Notes: generated by a model not told the origin, from the sequence alone. A stretch of 64,000 nucleotides of DNA from an uncultured Hellea sp. (GCA_938007935.1 CALLMD010000004.1:1-64000); one strand, 5' to 3'. Positions 1 through 9,937 are shown, counted from the stretch's first letter. Numbers and translations: made by a program.

Positions 1-59
1 TACCCTGATGGATACCAAATTTAGTCTAAGATGTTTTACAAGGCACTGACCCTGCGGCG

Positions 60-449
60 ATGATTTTTGTGTAGCGGCCTCTTTGGAAAATCCCACAGTT
101 ACGCCCGTACACGTGCCAATTCCAAGACACGCTAAACGTAGTGGTCAGGCCCCGCTACAAAGACCCGGCACAGGCTTGGTCGTAATGTGATTTGCAGAGT
201 TCACTTGCATCTCGCAAATGAAATAAGCAAATACACGCAAGCTGCTCAGTCTCATCGTCCCATTCAACAGTAAGTAACGTACTCTTACCTGTCCTCTTGA
301 ATGAAAACTTTGCATTATCGGGGATGGTTTCCCGACAATAGATGAAATATAGACCCGTTCCTATTAGTGAGGATTAATCTCTGTGATTTTTTAATAAGCT
401 CTTGAAAATAAATGGGAATTAATGGGGATAAACGAGGATTGATTCATAT
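60..449 (-). repeat. Diverged repeat copy A, remnant of a small gene
   Basis: The first 461 bases hold no intact gene. Read on the minus strand, about 449 to 60 aligns by eye with 29398-29745 on the plus strand, so the two copies are inverted. Shared stretches include the run around GGTCTATATTTC, a CGGGAAAC block, GAGACTGAGC and GTGCCGGGTC. One minus-strand frame reads without a stop for about 60 codons (GLYF...RET...VEWDDETEQLAC) and ends near 128, but has no ATG, GTG or TTG at its beginning. Copy B contains the similar GLYFLSHRET. I infer a decayed, dispersed small gene with its AT-rich upstream region. No mobile-element signature was recognised. Confidence 0.5.
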
Positions 450-461
450 CGGTTAAATCCC

Positions 462-1298
462 TTAGCAGAAATTAGCACTCATTCGTTCATCAAACACTCG
501 AGTTAAAAACGACTCCAAATGCTCTTCATCAAGCTCATAGTAAGCTTCTAAAACATCACTGTCACTGACAGTTGTCCAAGCCCCACGCTCTCGATTATAA
601 AGAATATCAATCAATGTGCTCCAAGACATTCGCAAGGCGTTTGTAAGATCAAAGCGAACCTTAAAGAGAGCAGAGCTTTTGTAGTTTTTTTTCGAGAATT
701 GCGTAAGGAAGTTTGGAGGTACCGTGAACCTCTGGTGTGCGGCAAATGCGATCAAACCTAAAGCCCACAATAATTAACGGGATAAACTTTCTATATTCGG
801 TATTTTCTGACAACATCCATTTTTTATAAGACTTGAATTTACTATCACCTTTAAATCGTTCACCTTTATCGCAAGCCCTTAAAAGGTCGAAAAAACATTC
901 TAAAACAATTCGCGCACAAATAATCTGATGTTGAAGACTTGTTGCGGCTATCACTTGATTTCGGATTGTAGGCTCACTTTCGAATTGTTGAACTGGTTTA
1001 TCCCCAAGCTCAGCGCTCGCATCGAATAACTCCAATTGCATCAAATACCGAAAGGCCATGTCTTTAACTTTGGCCTGCTTTGCAGCCGAGAGCTGAGCTA
1101 TCCGCGGGGAACCACAGATGTCACTAACCAGTGCATCGGCAAAGCAATTTTATCTTTGTAATCCTTAGGGTTAAAATTAGCGCAACCAACAAAAACTGGC
1201 ATTTCATCTGAAGTATTGAAGTGTTCAGCCTTAATCGATTTCAATAATGCGTCCATATCCAATACTTCGCGTGTCATTACTTTTGGTATTGTTTCCAT
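462..1298 (-). pseudogene. Unknown protein gene broken by two frameshifts
   Basis: Three minus-strand reading frames make one coherent protein of about 278 residues. The first runs from METIPKVMTREV (1298) to about 1143 (KDKIA). The middle frame reads ADALVSDICGSPRIAQLSAA and on through MAFRYLMQLELF. The last frame contains YKSSALFKVRFDL and ends ERMSANFC at 462. The first break, near 1141, looks like the loss of one base. The second lies at a run of eight A (plus-strand T 685-692) and looks like one extra base. The shifts compensate, which suggests a recently broken gene or sequencing indels. No domain is recognised; the residues suggest a soluble, mostly helical protein. It is the last gene on the minus strand before the accessory window edge. 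Confidence 0.6.
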
Positions 1299-1324
1299 GA
1301 GTTCAAATTAAGTGATTAGAGATT

Positions 1325-2191
1325 TTAATTCATATCCTTAAGCGCGGCGAAGGGGTTGTTGCCTATTTCTTCTGGCGCTGATTCATCAACATCCATGCTT
1401 ACTAGGCCGTGATTTAGGGGGCCGTTGCCTTGCCCTAATTTTGGGGCGGTTTTTATGGCTTGATAGACGAATTCGCGCGCGCTCATGACGGCTTCATCGA
1501 GCGGCATGCCGAGGGCCATATTGGCGGCGACGGCGCTGGCGAGGGTGCAGCCTGTGCCGTGGGTATGGCGCGAGTGGATGCGCGGGCCAGACATGATATT
1601 TGCGCCCTCTTCGCTCACCAAGACATCGAAAACGGATTTGCCTTCTAGGTGACCGCCTTTCATGAGAGCGGCATAGACATTCATTTTCAGGAGCGCGTCA
1701 CCCGCTTTGGTGAGGTCATCTACATCCTTGATATCAAGCCCTGTCAAAAGTGCGGCTTCAGGCACATTGGGCGTGATCAGGTCGGCCAAAGGCACAAGCT
1801 TGTCTTTCATAAGGGACATCGCAGCTTCTTCGAGCAGGCTATCGCCTGATGTGGCGACCATGACGGGGTCGAGAATAACAAAGGCGTCGGCCTCTTCGAT
1901 TTCCTGCGCCACCACCTCTATAATCTCGGCGCTGCCTAGCATACCGATTTTTATCACATCTGCGCCAATGTCTGACATGACGCTACGGATTTGCGCGCGC
2001 ACTAATTCGGCGGGCATGACTTCGACCTGCTGAACGCCCATTGTATTTTGCGCCGTTACCGCCGTTATCGCCGTGGCCGCATAAGCACCAAAAGCCGCGC
2101 ATGTTTTAATATCCGCCTGAATACCCGCCCCGCCAGAAGAATCAGAGCCAGCGATGATGAGGACGCGGGGGATGTTTGTTTCAACTGTCAT
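1325..2191 (-). CDS. thiD: Hydroxymethylpyrimidine/phosphomethylpyrimidine kinase
   Basis: ThiD phosphorylates hydroxymethylpyrimidine and its monophosphate to HMP-PP, the pyrimidine half of thiamine, in the cytoplasm. The 288-residue product has the ribokinase-fold N-terminus VLIIAGSDSSGGAGIQADIK (residues 10-29). It also has the substrate and metal region IKIGMLGS, the DPVMVATSGD block near the middle, and the C-terminal anion-hole motif HGTGCTLASAVAA around residue 210. The length is normal, with an acidic tail of about 20 residues. The ATG at 2191 overlaps the end of the TM2 gene, which in turn overlaps folP, so folP-TM2-thiD is probably one transcript. No TPP riboswitch is visible upstream, as expected for an internal operon gene. 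Confidence 0.95.
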   Translation of the reverse strand: MTVETNIPRVLIIAGSDSSGGAGIQADIKTCAAFGAYAATAITAVTAQNTMGVQQVEVMPAELVRAQIRSVMSDIGADVIKIGMLGSAEIIEVVAQEIEEADAFVILDPVMVATSGDSLLEEAAMSLMKDKLVPLADLITPNVPEAALLTGLDIKDVDDLTKAGDALLKMNVYAALMKGGHLEGKSVFDVLVSEEGANIMSGPRIHSRHTHGTGCTLASAVAANMALGMPLDEAVMSAREFVYQAIKTAPKLGQGNGPLNHGLVSMDVDESAPEEIGNNPFAALKDMN

Positions 2192-2465
2192 AATAATGCT
2201 TTGTCAAACTTTCGTTGTGCCGCTTTATCCGCGGATATATGGTAAGTCCTTCCAATAAGAAAACAATTGCGGCGAAGCCAATCAAAACATCTCTCATTCT
2301 TAGATTAAAAATATAAGCAAAGATCGCAATAGTCGATAAAATTAAAATTAAACAACCAGCTTTTCTTTGTCCCAAATAAAACCGATGAGCCCCCCAAGCT
2401 CCAAACAAAATGAAAACCCAAATACCAATTGGCAATGACCGTTCTTCTGGGTGCTTATGCACCAT
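2181..2465 (-). CDS. TM2-domain membrane protein
   Basis: A 94-residue inner-membrane protein with the TM2 signature: a hydrophobic helix (residues 12-25) followed by GAHRFYLGQRKAG, a second helix (about 36-53) and a third hydrophobic stretch (about 59-75). TM2 proteins are widespread; their bacterial role is not established. The ATG at 2463-2465 lies inside the last codons of folP (stop 2455-2457), and the stop lies inside the start of thiD. The gene is therefore tightly embedded and probably translationally coupled. The link to folate or thiamine synthesis is positional only. Confidence 0.8.
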   Translation of the reverse strand: MVHKHPEERSLPIGIWVFILFGAWGAHRFYLGQRKAGCLILILSTIAIFAYIFNLRMRDVLIGFAAIVFLLEGLTIYPRIKRHNESLTKHYYDS

Positions 2466-3276
2466 TCGCCATAGCCTCCCAGACCTTGAGCGCTTGTACA
2501 GTTTCGCTCACATCATGTACGCGGAGTATATCGGCCCCGTTGAGCGCTGACCAGAGCGCAGCCGCAAGGCTCCCGCCGATACGATCATCTGCGGAGCTGC
2601 CATCTATCTTGCCGATAAAGCTCTTACGGGACGCGCCCATTAAGAGCGGACAGCCGAGCTCTTTAAAACTGGCGAGCTGATTAAATATGGCGAGATTATC
2701 TTCGTGGCGTTTGCCAAATCCGATGCCCGGATCAATGGTGATATTACTGCGCTCTATCCCCGCAAAATCGCATGCATCGATACGTTTAGAGAGCCAGTCT
2801 TTGACTTCAAAGGCAGGAAACTCATAATGCGGGTTATCTTGCATATTTTCGGGCGTGCCTTGAGCATGCATGAGGATAAGCTGACACGCCAAATCGGCCG
2901 CCACCGCCTCTGATTTTTTATCATAGGTGAGGCCCGACACATCATTCCAGATATCTGCGCCCGCCAAAATAGCCGCTTCGGCGACTTCGGGCTTGCGCGT
3001 GTCTATGGAAATAACAGGCTCTTCATCAAAATGGCGCGTGGCGTTACGCAGCTCTATAATCACGGGGACGGTGCGGCGGACTTCTTCTTTAATGTCGATT
3101 GTGACTGCGCCGGGGCGTGTGCTCTCACCGCCAATGTCTATGATATCCGCGCCAAGCTCTATCAGTTCTAGGGCCTGCGCAGTGGCAGCTTCGAGGCTAT
3201 CAAAGCGGCCACCATCGGAGAAGCTATCGGGCGTGACATTTAAAATGCCCATGACTTTGGGGCGTTTAAACATCAA
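2455..3276 (-). CDS. folP: Dihydropteroate synthase
   Basis: FolP condenses p-aminobenzoate with dihydropterin pyrophosphate to make dihydropteroate; it is the sulfonamide target. The 273-residue TIM-barrel protein shows VMGILNVTPDSFSDGG at residues 8-23, DIGGESTRPGA at about 48-58, SIDTRKPEVA, DPGIGFGKRHEDN and LLMGASRKSFIG, in the expected order. Start MMFKRPKVMGIL is conventional. The gene lies downstream of ftsH on the same strand, separated by a palindromic element. The ftsH-folP pairing is common in Proteobacteria; the usual follower glmM is absent here and TM2-thiD follow instead. Confidence 0.96.
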   Translation of the reverse strand: MMFKRPKVMGILNVTPDSFSDGGRFDSLEAATAQALELIELGADIIDIGGESTRPGAVTIDIKEEVRRTVPVIIELRNATRHFDEEPVISIDTRKPEVAEAAILAGADIWNDVSGLTYDKKSEAVAADLACQLILMHAQGTPENMQDNPHYEFPAFEVKDWLSKRIDACDFAGIERSNITIDPGIGFGKRHEDNLAIFNQLASFKELGCPLLMGASRKSFIGKIDGSSADDRIGGSLAAALWSALNGADILRVHDVSETVQALKVWEAMANGA

Positions 3277-3280
3277 AAAA

Positions 3281-3374
3281 TCCGTTCACCCCGTTGAATA
3301 ACGGGGCCCATCTCCTACCATCGCAACAAGTGCAGGAAACTGGGGATGGGTCCCGGCGTTCGCCGGGATGATGG
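3281..3374. repeat. REP-like compound palindrome 1 (folP/ftsH gap)
   Basis: Two strong hairpins lie in the gap: CCCCGTT-GAAT-AACGGGG at 3289-3306 and TCCCGGCG-TT-CGCCGGGA at 3351-3368. The flanking CCCATC (from 3307) and GATGGG (to 3350) can pair and bring the two hairpins together into a Y shape. The motif CGTTCACCCCGT...CGGGGYCCATCTC recurs at 38779-38872. This is typical of interspersed palindromic elements in Alphaproteobacteria and may also attenuate or stabilise the ftsH-folP transcript. Confidence 0.75.
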
Positions 3375-3398
3375 ATATATTGAGGTGAAGCTCCAACT

Positions 3399-5318
3399 CT
3401 AAGCTTCAGGCTGCGCCCCGCCGAGCGGCTTTTTACGCGTTGTCGGCACAGCTGCTACAGCCGGCTTAGAGCCACGCGCGCCATCTGGGCGTTTTGGCTT
3501 AATCCCGTCCGAGAGGAGCACTTCGATTTCATCGCCAGAAAGCGTTTCATATTCAAGCAAGGCTTCGGCAAGGGTAACCCAGTTCTTCTTTTTCTTTTTA
3601 AGAATTTTGGTCGCCGTATCATGAGCCTCTTTGATAAAGCGTTTTATCTCAGATTCAATCAAGCTCGCCGTTTCAGGAGATATAGCAGAGCCGCGGCCAA
3701 TACCCGGATGGAAGCTATTGCTATCCGTGTTTTTATAAGCAATTGGGCCAATTTCGTCTGACAGCCCCCATTCGGTGACCATCGCCGTGGCGATACGCGT
3801 TACTTGCTCAATATCCGAGCTCGCACCAGAGGTGACTTTGTCATAGCCAAAGTGCAGCTCTTCCGCTGCGCGCCCTCCCATAGCCATCGCCATACGGGCA
3901 ATCATTTCTTCGCGGGATTGTGAGATTTGATCCCGCTCCGGCATATATTGCACCATACCCAGGGCGCGGCCGCGCGGGATGATTGTCGCTTTATGGATTG
4001 GCAAGCTGCCTGGCATGTTCAGACCAACAATGGCGTGGCCGGCTTCGTGATAGGCGGTCATTTCCTTTTCTTCGTCGCTCATCATAAGCGTGCGGCGCTC
4101 GGCTCCCATCATAACTTTGTCGCGGGCATCTTCAAATTCACGCATGGTGATTTTCAGCTTATTGCGGCGCGCCGATAAAAGCGCGGCCTCATTGACAAGG
4201 TTCATCAAATCCGCGCCAGAGAAACCCGGTGTGCCGCGGGCGATATATTTCACGTCTAGCTCCGCCGCGATTGGCTTACCTTTCATATGGACTTCGAGAA
4301 TTTTCTCGCGGCCTTGAATATCAGGATAAGGGACTTCTATTTGACGGTCAAAACGGCCCGGACGCAACAAGGCTTTATCCAAAACGTCAGGACGGTTTGT
4401 TGCCGCGATAATAATCACGCCTTCATCGCCCTCAAAGCCGTCCATCTCGACGAGGAGTTGGTTCAAGGTCTGCTCACGCTCTTCATGACCACCCGAAGTG
4501 CCCACGCCGCGGTGACGGCCAACGGCGTCAATTTCGTCAATAAAGATAATACAAGGCGCGTTTTTGCGCGCATCAGCGAACATGTCTCGTACACGTGACG
4601 CGCCAACACCGACAAACATTTCAACAAAGTCAGAACCTGAAATCGTAAAGAACGGCACACCCGCCTCACCCGCAACAGCGCGCGCGAGAAGCGTTTTACC
4701 TGTCCCAGGAGGGCCAACCAACAAAGCACCCGTTGGAATACGTGCGCCAAGACGCGTAAATCTTGACGGATCTTCGAGAAATTCTACAACTTCTTTGAGG
4801 TCTTCCTTGGCGCTTTCAACGCCCGCAACATCATCAAATGTGACGCGCTTGGTATTTTCAGTCAGCATTTTCGCGCGGGATTTTCCAAAGCTCATCGCCC
4901 CGCCACGTCCCCCGCTCTGCATCGAGCGGAAAAACAGAACCGAAAGACCGACGATTAGAAGCAAAGGCAAGGCATTGACTAAAACAGCGGTCAGCGTGCT
5001 CGTGCGTTTTACCTCTTCGAAAGCAAATGGCACATTGTTGGCCTCAAGCATCTCGATTGTTTTCTCGCTTTGATAAACAGGGCCATTGACTTCAAAAGGT
5101 TTATCTTCCGTGGTTTTACCTGTGATCTTGCCATCAGTATCTGCAATCAAAGCCTCTTGGATTTCTCCAGCTTCAGCTTTCTTAATCAGCTCAGAGTAAG
5201 TATATTGAGTCGGCGCTGAGGCCGCTTGAAGCGAATTTTGTGAAACTGAAATCATCACGAGGAAAAGCGTAATAATCAGGGCCCAGACGGCGAAATTACG
5301 CATTGATTTGTTATCCAT
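3399..5318 (-). CDS. ftsH: ATP-dependent zinc metalloprotease FtsH
   Basis: Membrane-anchored AAA+ protease that degrades unstable and unassembled membrane proteins and regulators; in many Proteobacteria it degrades RpoH, which is encoded in this window. The 639-residue protein has an N-terminal membrane helix (about 8-28), a periplasmic domain, a second helix (about 108-130), Walker A GPPGTGKT (202-209) and Walker B IIFIDEID (257-264). It also has the pore motif [13 protein letters not shown] region [20 protein letters not shown] and the zinc-protease motif HEAGH (424-428). The tail is basic and proline-rich. It follows tilS, 102 bases away, in the standard tilS-ftsH order. Heat-shock control is likely from the family but no promoter was assigned. 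Confidence 0.97.
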   Translation of the reverse strand: MDNKSMRNFAVWALIITLFLVMISVSQNSLQAASAPTQYTYSELIKKAEAGEIQEALIADTDGKITGKTTEDKPFEVNGPVYQSEKTIEMLEANNVPFAFEEVKRTSTLTAVLVNALPLLLIVGLSVLFFRSMQSGGRGGAMSFGKSRAKMLTENTKRVTFDDVAGVESAKEDLKEVVEFLEDPSRFTRLGARIPTGALLVGPPGTGKTLLARAVAGEAGVPFFTISGSDFVEMFVGVGASRVRDMFADARKNAPCIIFIDEIDAVGRHRGVGTSGGHEEREQTLNQLLVEMDGFEGDEGVIIIAATNRPDVLDKALLRPGRFDRQIEVPYPDIQGREKILEVHMKGKPIAAELDVKYIARGTPGFSGADLMNLVNEAALLSARRNKLKITMREFEDARDKVMMGAERRTLMMSDEEKEMTAYHEAGHAIVGLNMPGSLPIHKATIIPRGRALGMVQYMPERDQISQSREEMIARMAMAMGGRAAEELHFGYDKVTSGASSDIEQVTRIATAMVTEWGLSDEIGPIAYKNTDSNSFHPGIGRGSAISPETASLIESEIKRFIKEAHDTATKILKKKKKNWVTLAEALLEYETLSGDEIEVLLSDGIKPKRPDGARGSKPAVAAVPTTRKKPLGGAQPEA

Positions 5319-5420
5319 TATTTCTCACCAGTTTTGAATATTTATCGTCCTATAACACATAGGCATTAGAAAGTTAAAATAAAGACGCTGTGATGGTTAA
5401 ATTACACTGCTTTTTATCTT

Positions 5421-6680
5421 TTAAAGCGGATTTCGCGTAAGTGCGGCTTTGAGCCGCGTTTCAACTAATGATTTGACCTCAACTTGCGAGACTTCATCAC
5501 ATGCATAAGCCATATCACCGCTTATAATGACGGGGCATGTCGGACTGAGGGATTTATGCAATGAGGCCAGCATCGTCTTTAAGCGTGTTGATCGTTCGAG
5601 AGTAAGGCCTGAATTTGGGCGAATTTCATATCCTTCGCGCTTCGCTGAAACTACAAAACGGCCATCCCAAATTTGCTGCTCCGGAGTAAGAGTCATGGTA
5701 ACGGCACGTGGCTTGAGCCGCTTGTCGCGACGCCCCGTCACAGCTACGGGGTCACGGCTAAGGTGCCAATTTTGATTGTCCCTAACAGCCTGCCCGCCCA
5801 GCAAGGTCATAGCGCTTAGCTGGCCTGTCTTTAATTCGCGATATCGCGCGCGTAATCTTTGGCGCGAAATGGCGGCTCCGTTGCCCCCCGTGGCGCGCAA
5901 AGCAAGGCCCAGCATCTCGCATGAGGGCAAACGCAAAAAAGTAATATCGCCCGCGGGGCCAAATTGCGCCGCCTTTAATTCTTGTGCCAAATTGTCCTGT
6001 TCCCAGGATAGTCCAGCTTGAAGATCTTTAGCCGCTGAAATAAGCTCATCTTTAAGAGCGTTATGTGAGCTTAAATAATCCCGTGCCCGAATTCGGCTAT
6101 ACTCTCTATTTTCATTGCTTGGGTCTTCCGCCCATTTTAAATCATGTGCCTTATTGTAATCCCGCAGCTTTTGCCGTGATAACCCCAGCAAAGGCCGGCA
6201 AATATTCACCATCGCCAGCTCAGGCCAAACAGGGGCGTAACTTATAGCGCTAATCCCCGCCGCGCCGCGCCAATCCGTTTGTTTGTCATAGCGCATTAAA
6301 AGCGTCTCGGCCTGATCGTCTTCGCTATGGGCTGTGAGTAGATATTCAATACCAAAGCGGCGACAAGCCTGCCCCATAAGACCATAACGCGCACGCCTTG
6401 CTTTATCTTGTATGCCTGTTTGGGGCGAATTGTGCCGCCATGTCAGGACATGCGATTCATATCCAAACCCTTGCGCAAAACGCTTTGCCATTTGAGCCTC
6501 AGTATCAGACCCCGTTCGCAAAGCATGATCGACAATCAAAACAGGGCCGCGCTGCGGATGGTCTTTAAGCGCATGAACCAAAGCCGTGCTATCCCCGCCG
6601 CCAGAAAAGGCAATGGCAAAGCGGCAGCTTTTATCAGGCAGTAACCGTGTTAATTGAGTTATTAAATGCGTCGCGAGCAT
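5421..6680 (-). CDS. tilS: tRNA(Ile)-lysidine synthase
   Basis: TilS converts cytidine-34 of tRNA-Ile(CAU) to lysidine using ATP, so the tRNA reads AUA; it is essential in most bacteria. The 419-residue protein carries the PP-loop SGGGDST at residues 26-32, then LIVDHALR, a HSEDDQAETLLMR segment and the RPLLGLSRQKLRDY motif that is characteristic of the N-type ATPase core. The C-terminal half is divergent, with a late EVSQVEVKSLVETRL stretch. It starts at ATG 6680, 31 bases after cpoB, and precedes ftsH. Confidence 0.95.
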   Translation of the reverse strand: MLATHLITQLTRLLPDKSCRFAIAFSGGGDSTALVHALKDHPQRGPVLIVDHALRTGSDTEAQMAKRFAQGFGYESHVLTWRHNSPQTGIQDKARRARYGLMGQACRRFGIEYLLTAHSEDDQAETLLMRYDKQTDWRGAAGISAISYAPVWPELAMVNICRPLLGLSRQKLRDYNKAHDLKWAEDPSNENREYSRIRARDYLSSHNALKDELISAAKDLQAGLSWEQDNLAQELKAAQFGPAGDITFLRLPSCEMLGLALRATGGNGAAISRQRLRARYRELKTGQLSAMTLLGGQAVRDNQNWHLSRDPVAVTGRRDKRLKPRAVTMTLTPEQQIWDGRFVVSAKREGYEIRPNSGLTLERSTRLKTMLASLHKSLSPTCPVIISGDMAYACDEVSQVEVKSLVETRLKAALTRNPL

Positions 6681-6711
6681 AGGCCCGCCTAATACATTTT
6701 AGGTGATGTGG

Positions 6712-7689
6712 CTAGCAGCCAGTCCGCGCGGCTTCTACTCTCGCCTTTTCCTTGGTCGTGGAGGAGGCGTTGGGGAACTGCGCAGGAAACGTTGCTAAAG
6801 TTTGGCAAGCTTCCGCTTTATTGCCAAGCTCGCGTAAACTCGCCGCAAGCCGCACCATCGCATCAGGCGCTTTCACGCCTTTAGCGTCTTCACGCATAGA
6901 GGTAATATATGCATCTGCTGCATCGGCATAACCACCGCGCACAAAATAACTCTCACCCAGCCAGTAATTGATCTCGCCTTTATCGCTCGCATCCGGATTA
7001 TATTCCAAATATTGCTTGAACGCTGTTTGCGCGCCAATGAAATCACCTTCGGCCAGCTTAGTCTTTCCTGAAGCCCCCAATTCCGTGACGTCATTTTGAT
7101 AAGTCTCTTGCTGGTAGGTCTCTTGCACGTCAATTGTGCGCTCGTTGAAAATCGGCGCCGCAGGAATTTGAGATAGCTGCGTCGAGTCATATGACGGATC
7201 AATTGTAGCTTCTGATGAATAACTTTGCGGTTCGGTATATGGCGAAGACTGAACAACTGTACCGCTGCTATATCCACCATCTTGACCATAAGTTCTCGGT
7301 GCATATGGGTTGGATGATATTCTGGCAGGAGCCCTTGTTTCAGAGGACACAAGATCAACCGCATCTAAATGAATTTTCATTCTATCTATCAAAGACTGTT
7401 TCGTTTGTAGTTCGGCCGCCATAGCCTCAACCTGCTTCAATAGCGTATCGCGCTCATATCGCAAAGTTTCAACTTCGCCCGTCAAGGTTCGCTGTGATGT
7501 TTCCAAAGCGTCCATGCGCTGCATGAGTCTCTCAGCGGCAGGATCACCCGTGAGCATACGCGATTCTAGCGTTGTCAGACGCTGCGCCAATTGTGCGTCA
7601 ACGGCCGCAAGTTCCTTCTTGCTCTGCGCATAGCTGGGCGCAGCCAATAATGTTGTTGAAACTAAGAGTGCGGCGATAAAGCTACGCAT
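6712..7689 (-). CDS. cpoB: Tol-Pal accessory protein CpoB (YbgF)
   Basis: Periplasmic partner of TolA and PBP1B that coordinates outer-membrane constriction with septal peptidoglycan synthesis. The 325-residue protein starts with a Sec signal peptide (MRSFIAALLVSTTLLAAPSY, cleavage after the Ala near 21). A coiled-coil trimerisation region follows (about 25-110; LAAVDAQLAQRLTTLESR), then a low-complexity Ser/Tyr/Gln linker (120-200) and C-terminal TPR repeats (about 200-325) with GKTKLAEGDFIGAQTAFKQY, NYWLGESYF and APDAMVRLAASLRELGN. It lies 92 bases after pal in the conserved order. The linker is longer than in the E. coli protein. Confidence 0.92.
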   Translation of the reverse strand: MRSFIAALLVSTTLLAAPSYAQSKKELAAVDAQLAQRLTTLESRMLTGDPAAERLMQRMDALETSQRTLTGEVETLRYERDTLLKQVEAMAAELQTKQSLIDRMKIHLDAVDLVSSETRAPARISSNPYAPRTYGQDGGYSSGTVVQSSPYTEPQSYSSEATIDPSYDSTQLSQIPAAPIFNERTIDVQETYQQETYQNDVTELGASGKTKLAEGDFIGAQTAFKQYLEYNPDASDKGEINYWLGESYFVRGGYADAADAYITSMREDAKGVKAPDAMVRLAASLRELGNKAEACQTLATFPAQFPNASSTTKEKARVEAARTGC

Positions 7690-7762
7690 AGGCCTAATCC
7701 TTATAATTAAAAGTCAGGTCAGAAACTGACCCAACTATAAAGCTGAATTATGGCAATTGGCA

Positions 7763-7786
7763 TTAAAAGGCAGTTAAAATTTTAAC
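7763..7786. promoter_or_regulatory. Possible CtrA-type site and palindrome at the pal 3' end
   Basis: TTAA-N7-TTAA is seen at 7763-7777 and the perfect 14-bp palindrome GTTAAAATTTTAAC at 7773-7786, overlapping the pal stop codon. The former resembles the CtrA site of alphaproteobacteria (TTAA-N7-TTAAC) but lacks the final C. AT-rich DNA gives such matches by chance, so this is a weak candidate. Confidence 0.25.
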
Positions 7787-8366
7787 CGACGACACCACTC
7801 GTCACATTTGTATGCCCATTTCGGTTGCGCGCCCAACCCGATTCGCTAGAGCGGCCATCAATCGGACGCTCTTTACCATATGAGACAGTCGTCAGGCGCG
7901 AAGGCTGAATACCTTGCGCAACAAGATAGGCCTTGACGCTTTCAGCGCGTCGGGCCGCGAGGGCCAAATTATACTCTCGTGTCCCGCGCTCATCGGCATT
8001 TCCTTCAATCACAGCTTTCACGTTATCATAAGTATTTAGCCAATCTGCCTGGCTCTTAAGCGCAATACGCGCATCCGTGTCCAGATCGTATCGGTCATAG
8101 CCAAAAAAGACTCGCGGCTCACCCCCGGCTTGATAAGCAAAGTCAGCAGCCGATCCGGGTGTCGGTGCATTAGGATCGACCGTAATAACGGGTGCGGTTT
8201 CGACAGGCGCCTGAATAATTGGTGCCGGAGCAGGGGTTGGCGCAGGCGCGAAAATTTCGGGCGCGCTTTCAGCAACTTGTTTTACAGGCTCAGGCTTGGG
8301 TTGGCTGGCGCAAGCAGCAAGCCCCATTATCACTGATGAAATCAATAGAGTTTTTACGTTATTCAT
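7782..8366 (-). CDS. pal: Peptidoglycan-associated lipoprotein Pal
   Basis: Outer-membrane lipoprotein that binds peptidoglycan through its OmpA-like domain and couples to TolB and TolA. The start is placed at ATG 8366 because it follows an AGAGGG ribosome site and gives a lipoprotein signal MNNVKTLLISSVIMGLAAC with lipidated Cys19. A further upstream in-frame start would add 27 basic residues encoded by a duplicated leader. The 194-residue product has a Pro/Ala-rich linker (about 20-65), then VFFGYDRYDLDTDA, the peptidoglycan-binding NADERGTREYNLALAARRAE and a C-terminal SYGKERP segment. Confidence 0.96.
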   Translation of the reverse strand: MNNVKTLLISSVIMGLAACASQPKPEPVKQVAESAPEIFAPAPTPAPAPIIQAPVETAPVITVDPNAPTPGSAADFAYQAGGEPRVFFGYDRYDLDTDARIALKSQADWLNTYDNVKAVIEGNADERGTREYNLALAARRAESVKAYLVAQGIQPSRLTTVSYGKERPIDGRSSESGWARNRNGHTNVTSGVVG

Positions 8367-8382
8367 GTTGCCCTCTCTTTTT

Positions 8383-8418
8383 GTTGTTCTATGCCGAGTT
8401 GTTGTTCTATGCCGAGTT
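8383..8418. repeat. Tandem 18-bp duplication in the pal leader
   Basis: GTTGTTCTATGCCGAGTT occurs twice in direct contact, at 8383-8400 and 8401-8418, ending 17 bases upstream of the pal start. It keeps the upstream reading frame open and explains the repeated HRTT residues that a naive longer pal start would include. It looks like a recent slippage duplication in the 5' untranslated region. Confidence 0.9.
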
Positions 8419-8572
8419 AGTAAAGCTGGAAGCTGGCGGCCAAGCAAGTCTTTAACACAAAAAAGGCAATAAGATTAAAGCTTTATAACCTAATTTCCCG
8501 TGTTCTGCGCATTTTGGAAGCCTATTATGACAAAATTTAGGCGAATGAAGCTTTTGAAGTTTCACTCAATGC

Positions 8573-9898
8573 TTATTGCAGTAAGGGAGACCAAGCAGGG
8601 TCAGAAGCCTTGCCCGGTGTCGAAATCTTACGCATATTTTGCCCGGTTAAATCCACTGACCATATTTCATTAAACCCTCTCTGGCCTTTGGTTTCTCGTG
8701 AAAATAAAATAACCCGTCCATTAGGTGACCATGTCGGACTTTCATCCATATAGCTTTCCGTCAGTTGACGCTCCCCAGAGCCATCAACATTCATGACTCC
8801 GATTGAGTACCGTCCATTTTTACTCTTCACGAAAGCAATTTTATCACCGCGCGGAGACCAGACTGGTGCAGAATAACGTCCTTTACCAAAGCTGATACGT
8901 TTTACATTCGTACCATCGGAGTTCATAATATAAATCTGCGGCGATCCCCCGCGATCTGAATTAAACACGATACGGCGACCGTCAGGTGAAAAACTGGCGG
9001 AGACGTCAATAGCAGGCTGTGAGGTCAGGCGCGTTGTTGAGCGTGAACTCAAATCCATTTTATAAATGTCGCTATTGCCTTTACTCATCATCGACATGAT
9101 TAATTGACGGCCATCCGGTGAAAAGCGCGGGGCAAAAGTCATACCCGGAAAATTACCCAACAGCTCTCTTCGGCCCGTTTCAATGTCTAATAGATAGACT
9201 TGAGGGACGACATTTTCATAACTCATAAATGTAATTTTTTGCGCCGAAGGTGAAAAGCGCGGCGTAATAACAAGATCTGAGCCCGCCAATAGATATTGAG
9301 GGTCGTGTCCATCTTGATCCATGATTGTTAGGCGTTTCTTGCGGTTCGTCTTGGACCCTTTTTCATCAATAAAGACGATACGGCTATCAAAATAGCCCTC
9401 TTCACCCGTCAAAGATTTATAGATTGCATCAGAAGCTTTATGGGCTGTTCGCCGCCAATTATCAGGTGTTGTTGCAAAGCGCAGTCCTGCGAGTTGTTTG
9501 CCTGCAAAAATATCCCATAGACGAAATTCAACGCGTATGCGCGTAGCGCTCTCTCTTACGATTTGTCCCGAGACCAAAGCATCAGCCTTTATAACGCGCC
9601 AATCCGCAAATGTTGGCTGATAATCAATATTGGTTTGTTTCTCGATAAAACTGGCAGGATCTAATGCATTAAATAAACCAGAGCGCTCAAGGTCAGCGCG
9701 TATGACGGTAGCAATGTCAGCACCAATCGCGCGGCTTTGGGAATCTGTTGCCAGAAAATCTGGAACAGCAATCGGTGTTGGGTCGATATTGCCTTTAGTA
9801 ATATCAATTTCCAGCTGGGCCTGCGCATAGCCAAATGTTAGAAAAAAGGCAGTAAGCCCCATTAAAATAGCGGCGAAAAATCGTGTCAAAGTCCACAT
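8573..9898 (-). CDS. tolB: Tol-Pal system beta-propeller protein TolB
   Basis: Periplasmic protein that shuttles between Pal and TolA during outer-membrane constriction. The 441-residue product has a signal peptide ending near AQA (residue 27), the N-terminal alpha/beta domain with [20 protein letters not shown], and a six-bladed propeller with repeated motifs such as [48 protein letters not shown] and [14 protein letters not shown]. It ends DPAWSPLLQ, which is typical of the family. The TolA-box near the mature N-terminus (LEIDIT) is present. It is separated from pal by a 206-base gap and follows tolA by 39 bases. Confidence 0.97.
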   Translation of the reverse strand: MWTLTRFFAAILMGLTAFFLTFGYAQAQLEIDITKGNIDPTPIAVPDFLATDSQSRAIGADIATVIRADLERSGLFNALDPASFIEKQTNIDYQPTFADWRVIKADALVSGQIVRESATRIRVEFRLWDIFAGKQLAGLRFATTPDNWRRTAHKASDAIYKSLTGEEGYFDSRIVFIDEKGSKTNRKKRLTIMDQDGHDPQYLLAGSDLVITPRFSPSAQKITFMSYENVVPQVYLLDIETGRRELLGNFPGMTFAPRFSPDGRQLIMSMMSKGNSDIYKMDLSSRSTTRLTSQPAIDVSASFSPDGRRIVFNSDRGGSPQIYIMNSDGTNVKRISFGKGRYSAPVWSPRGDKIAFVKSKNGRYSIGVMNVDGSGERQLTESYMDESPTWSPNGRVILFSRETKGQRGFNEIWSVDLTGQNMRKISTPGKASDPAWSPLLQ

Positions 9899-9937
9899 CC
9901 TTGATTTACTTGTCTCACGCGAAAAATATCTAGTGAT

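Noticed and set aside
661-690. CTT TAA G at the end of the middle frame of the broken gene resembles the RF2 +1 frameshift signal.
   Set aside because: The coherent protein switches frame earlier, at the A8 run; no internal Shine-Dalgarno precedes CTT TAA.
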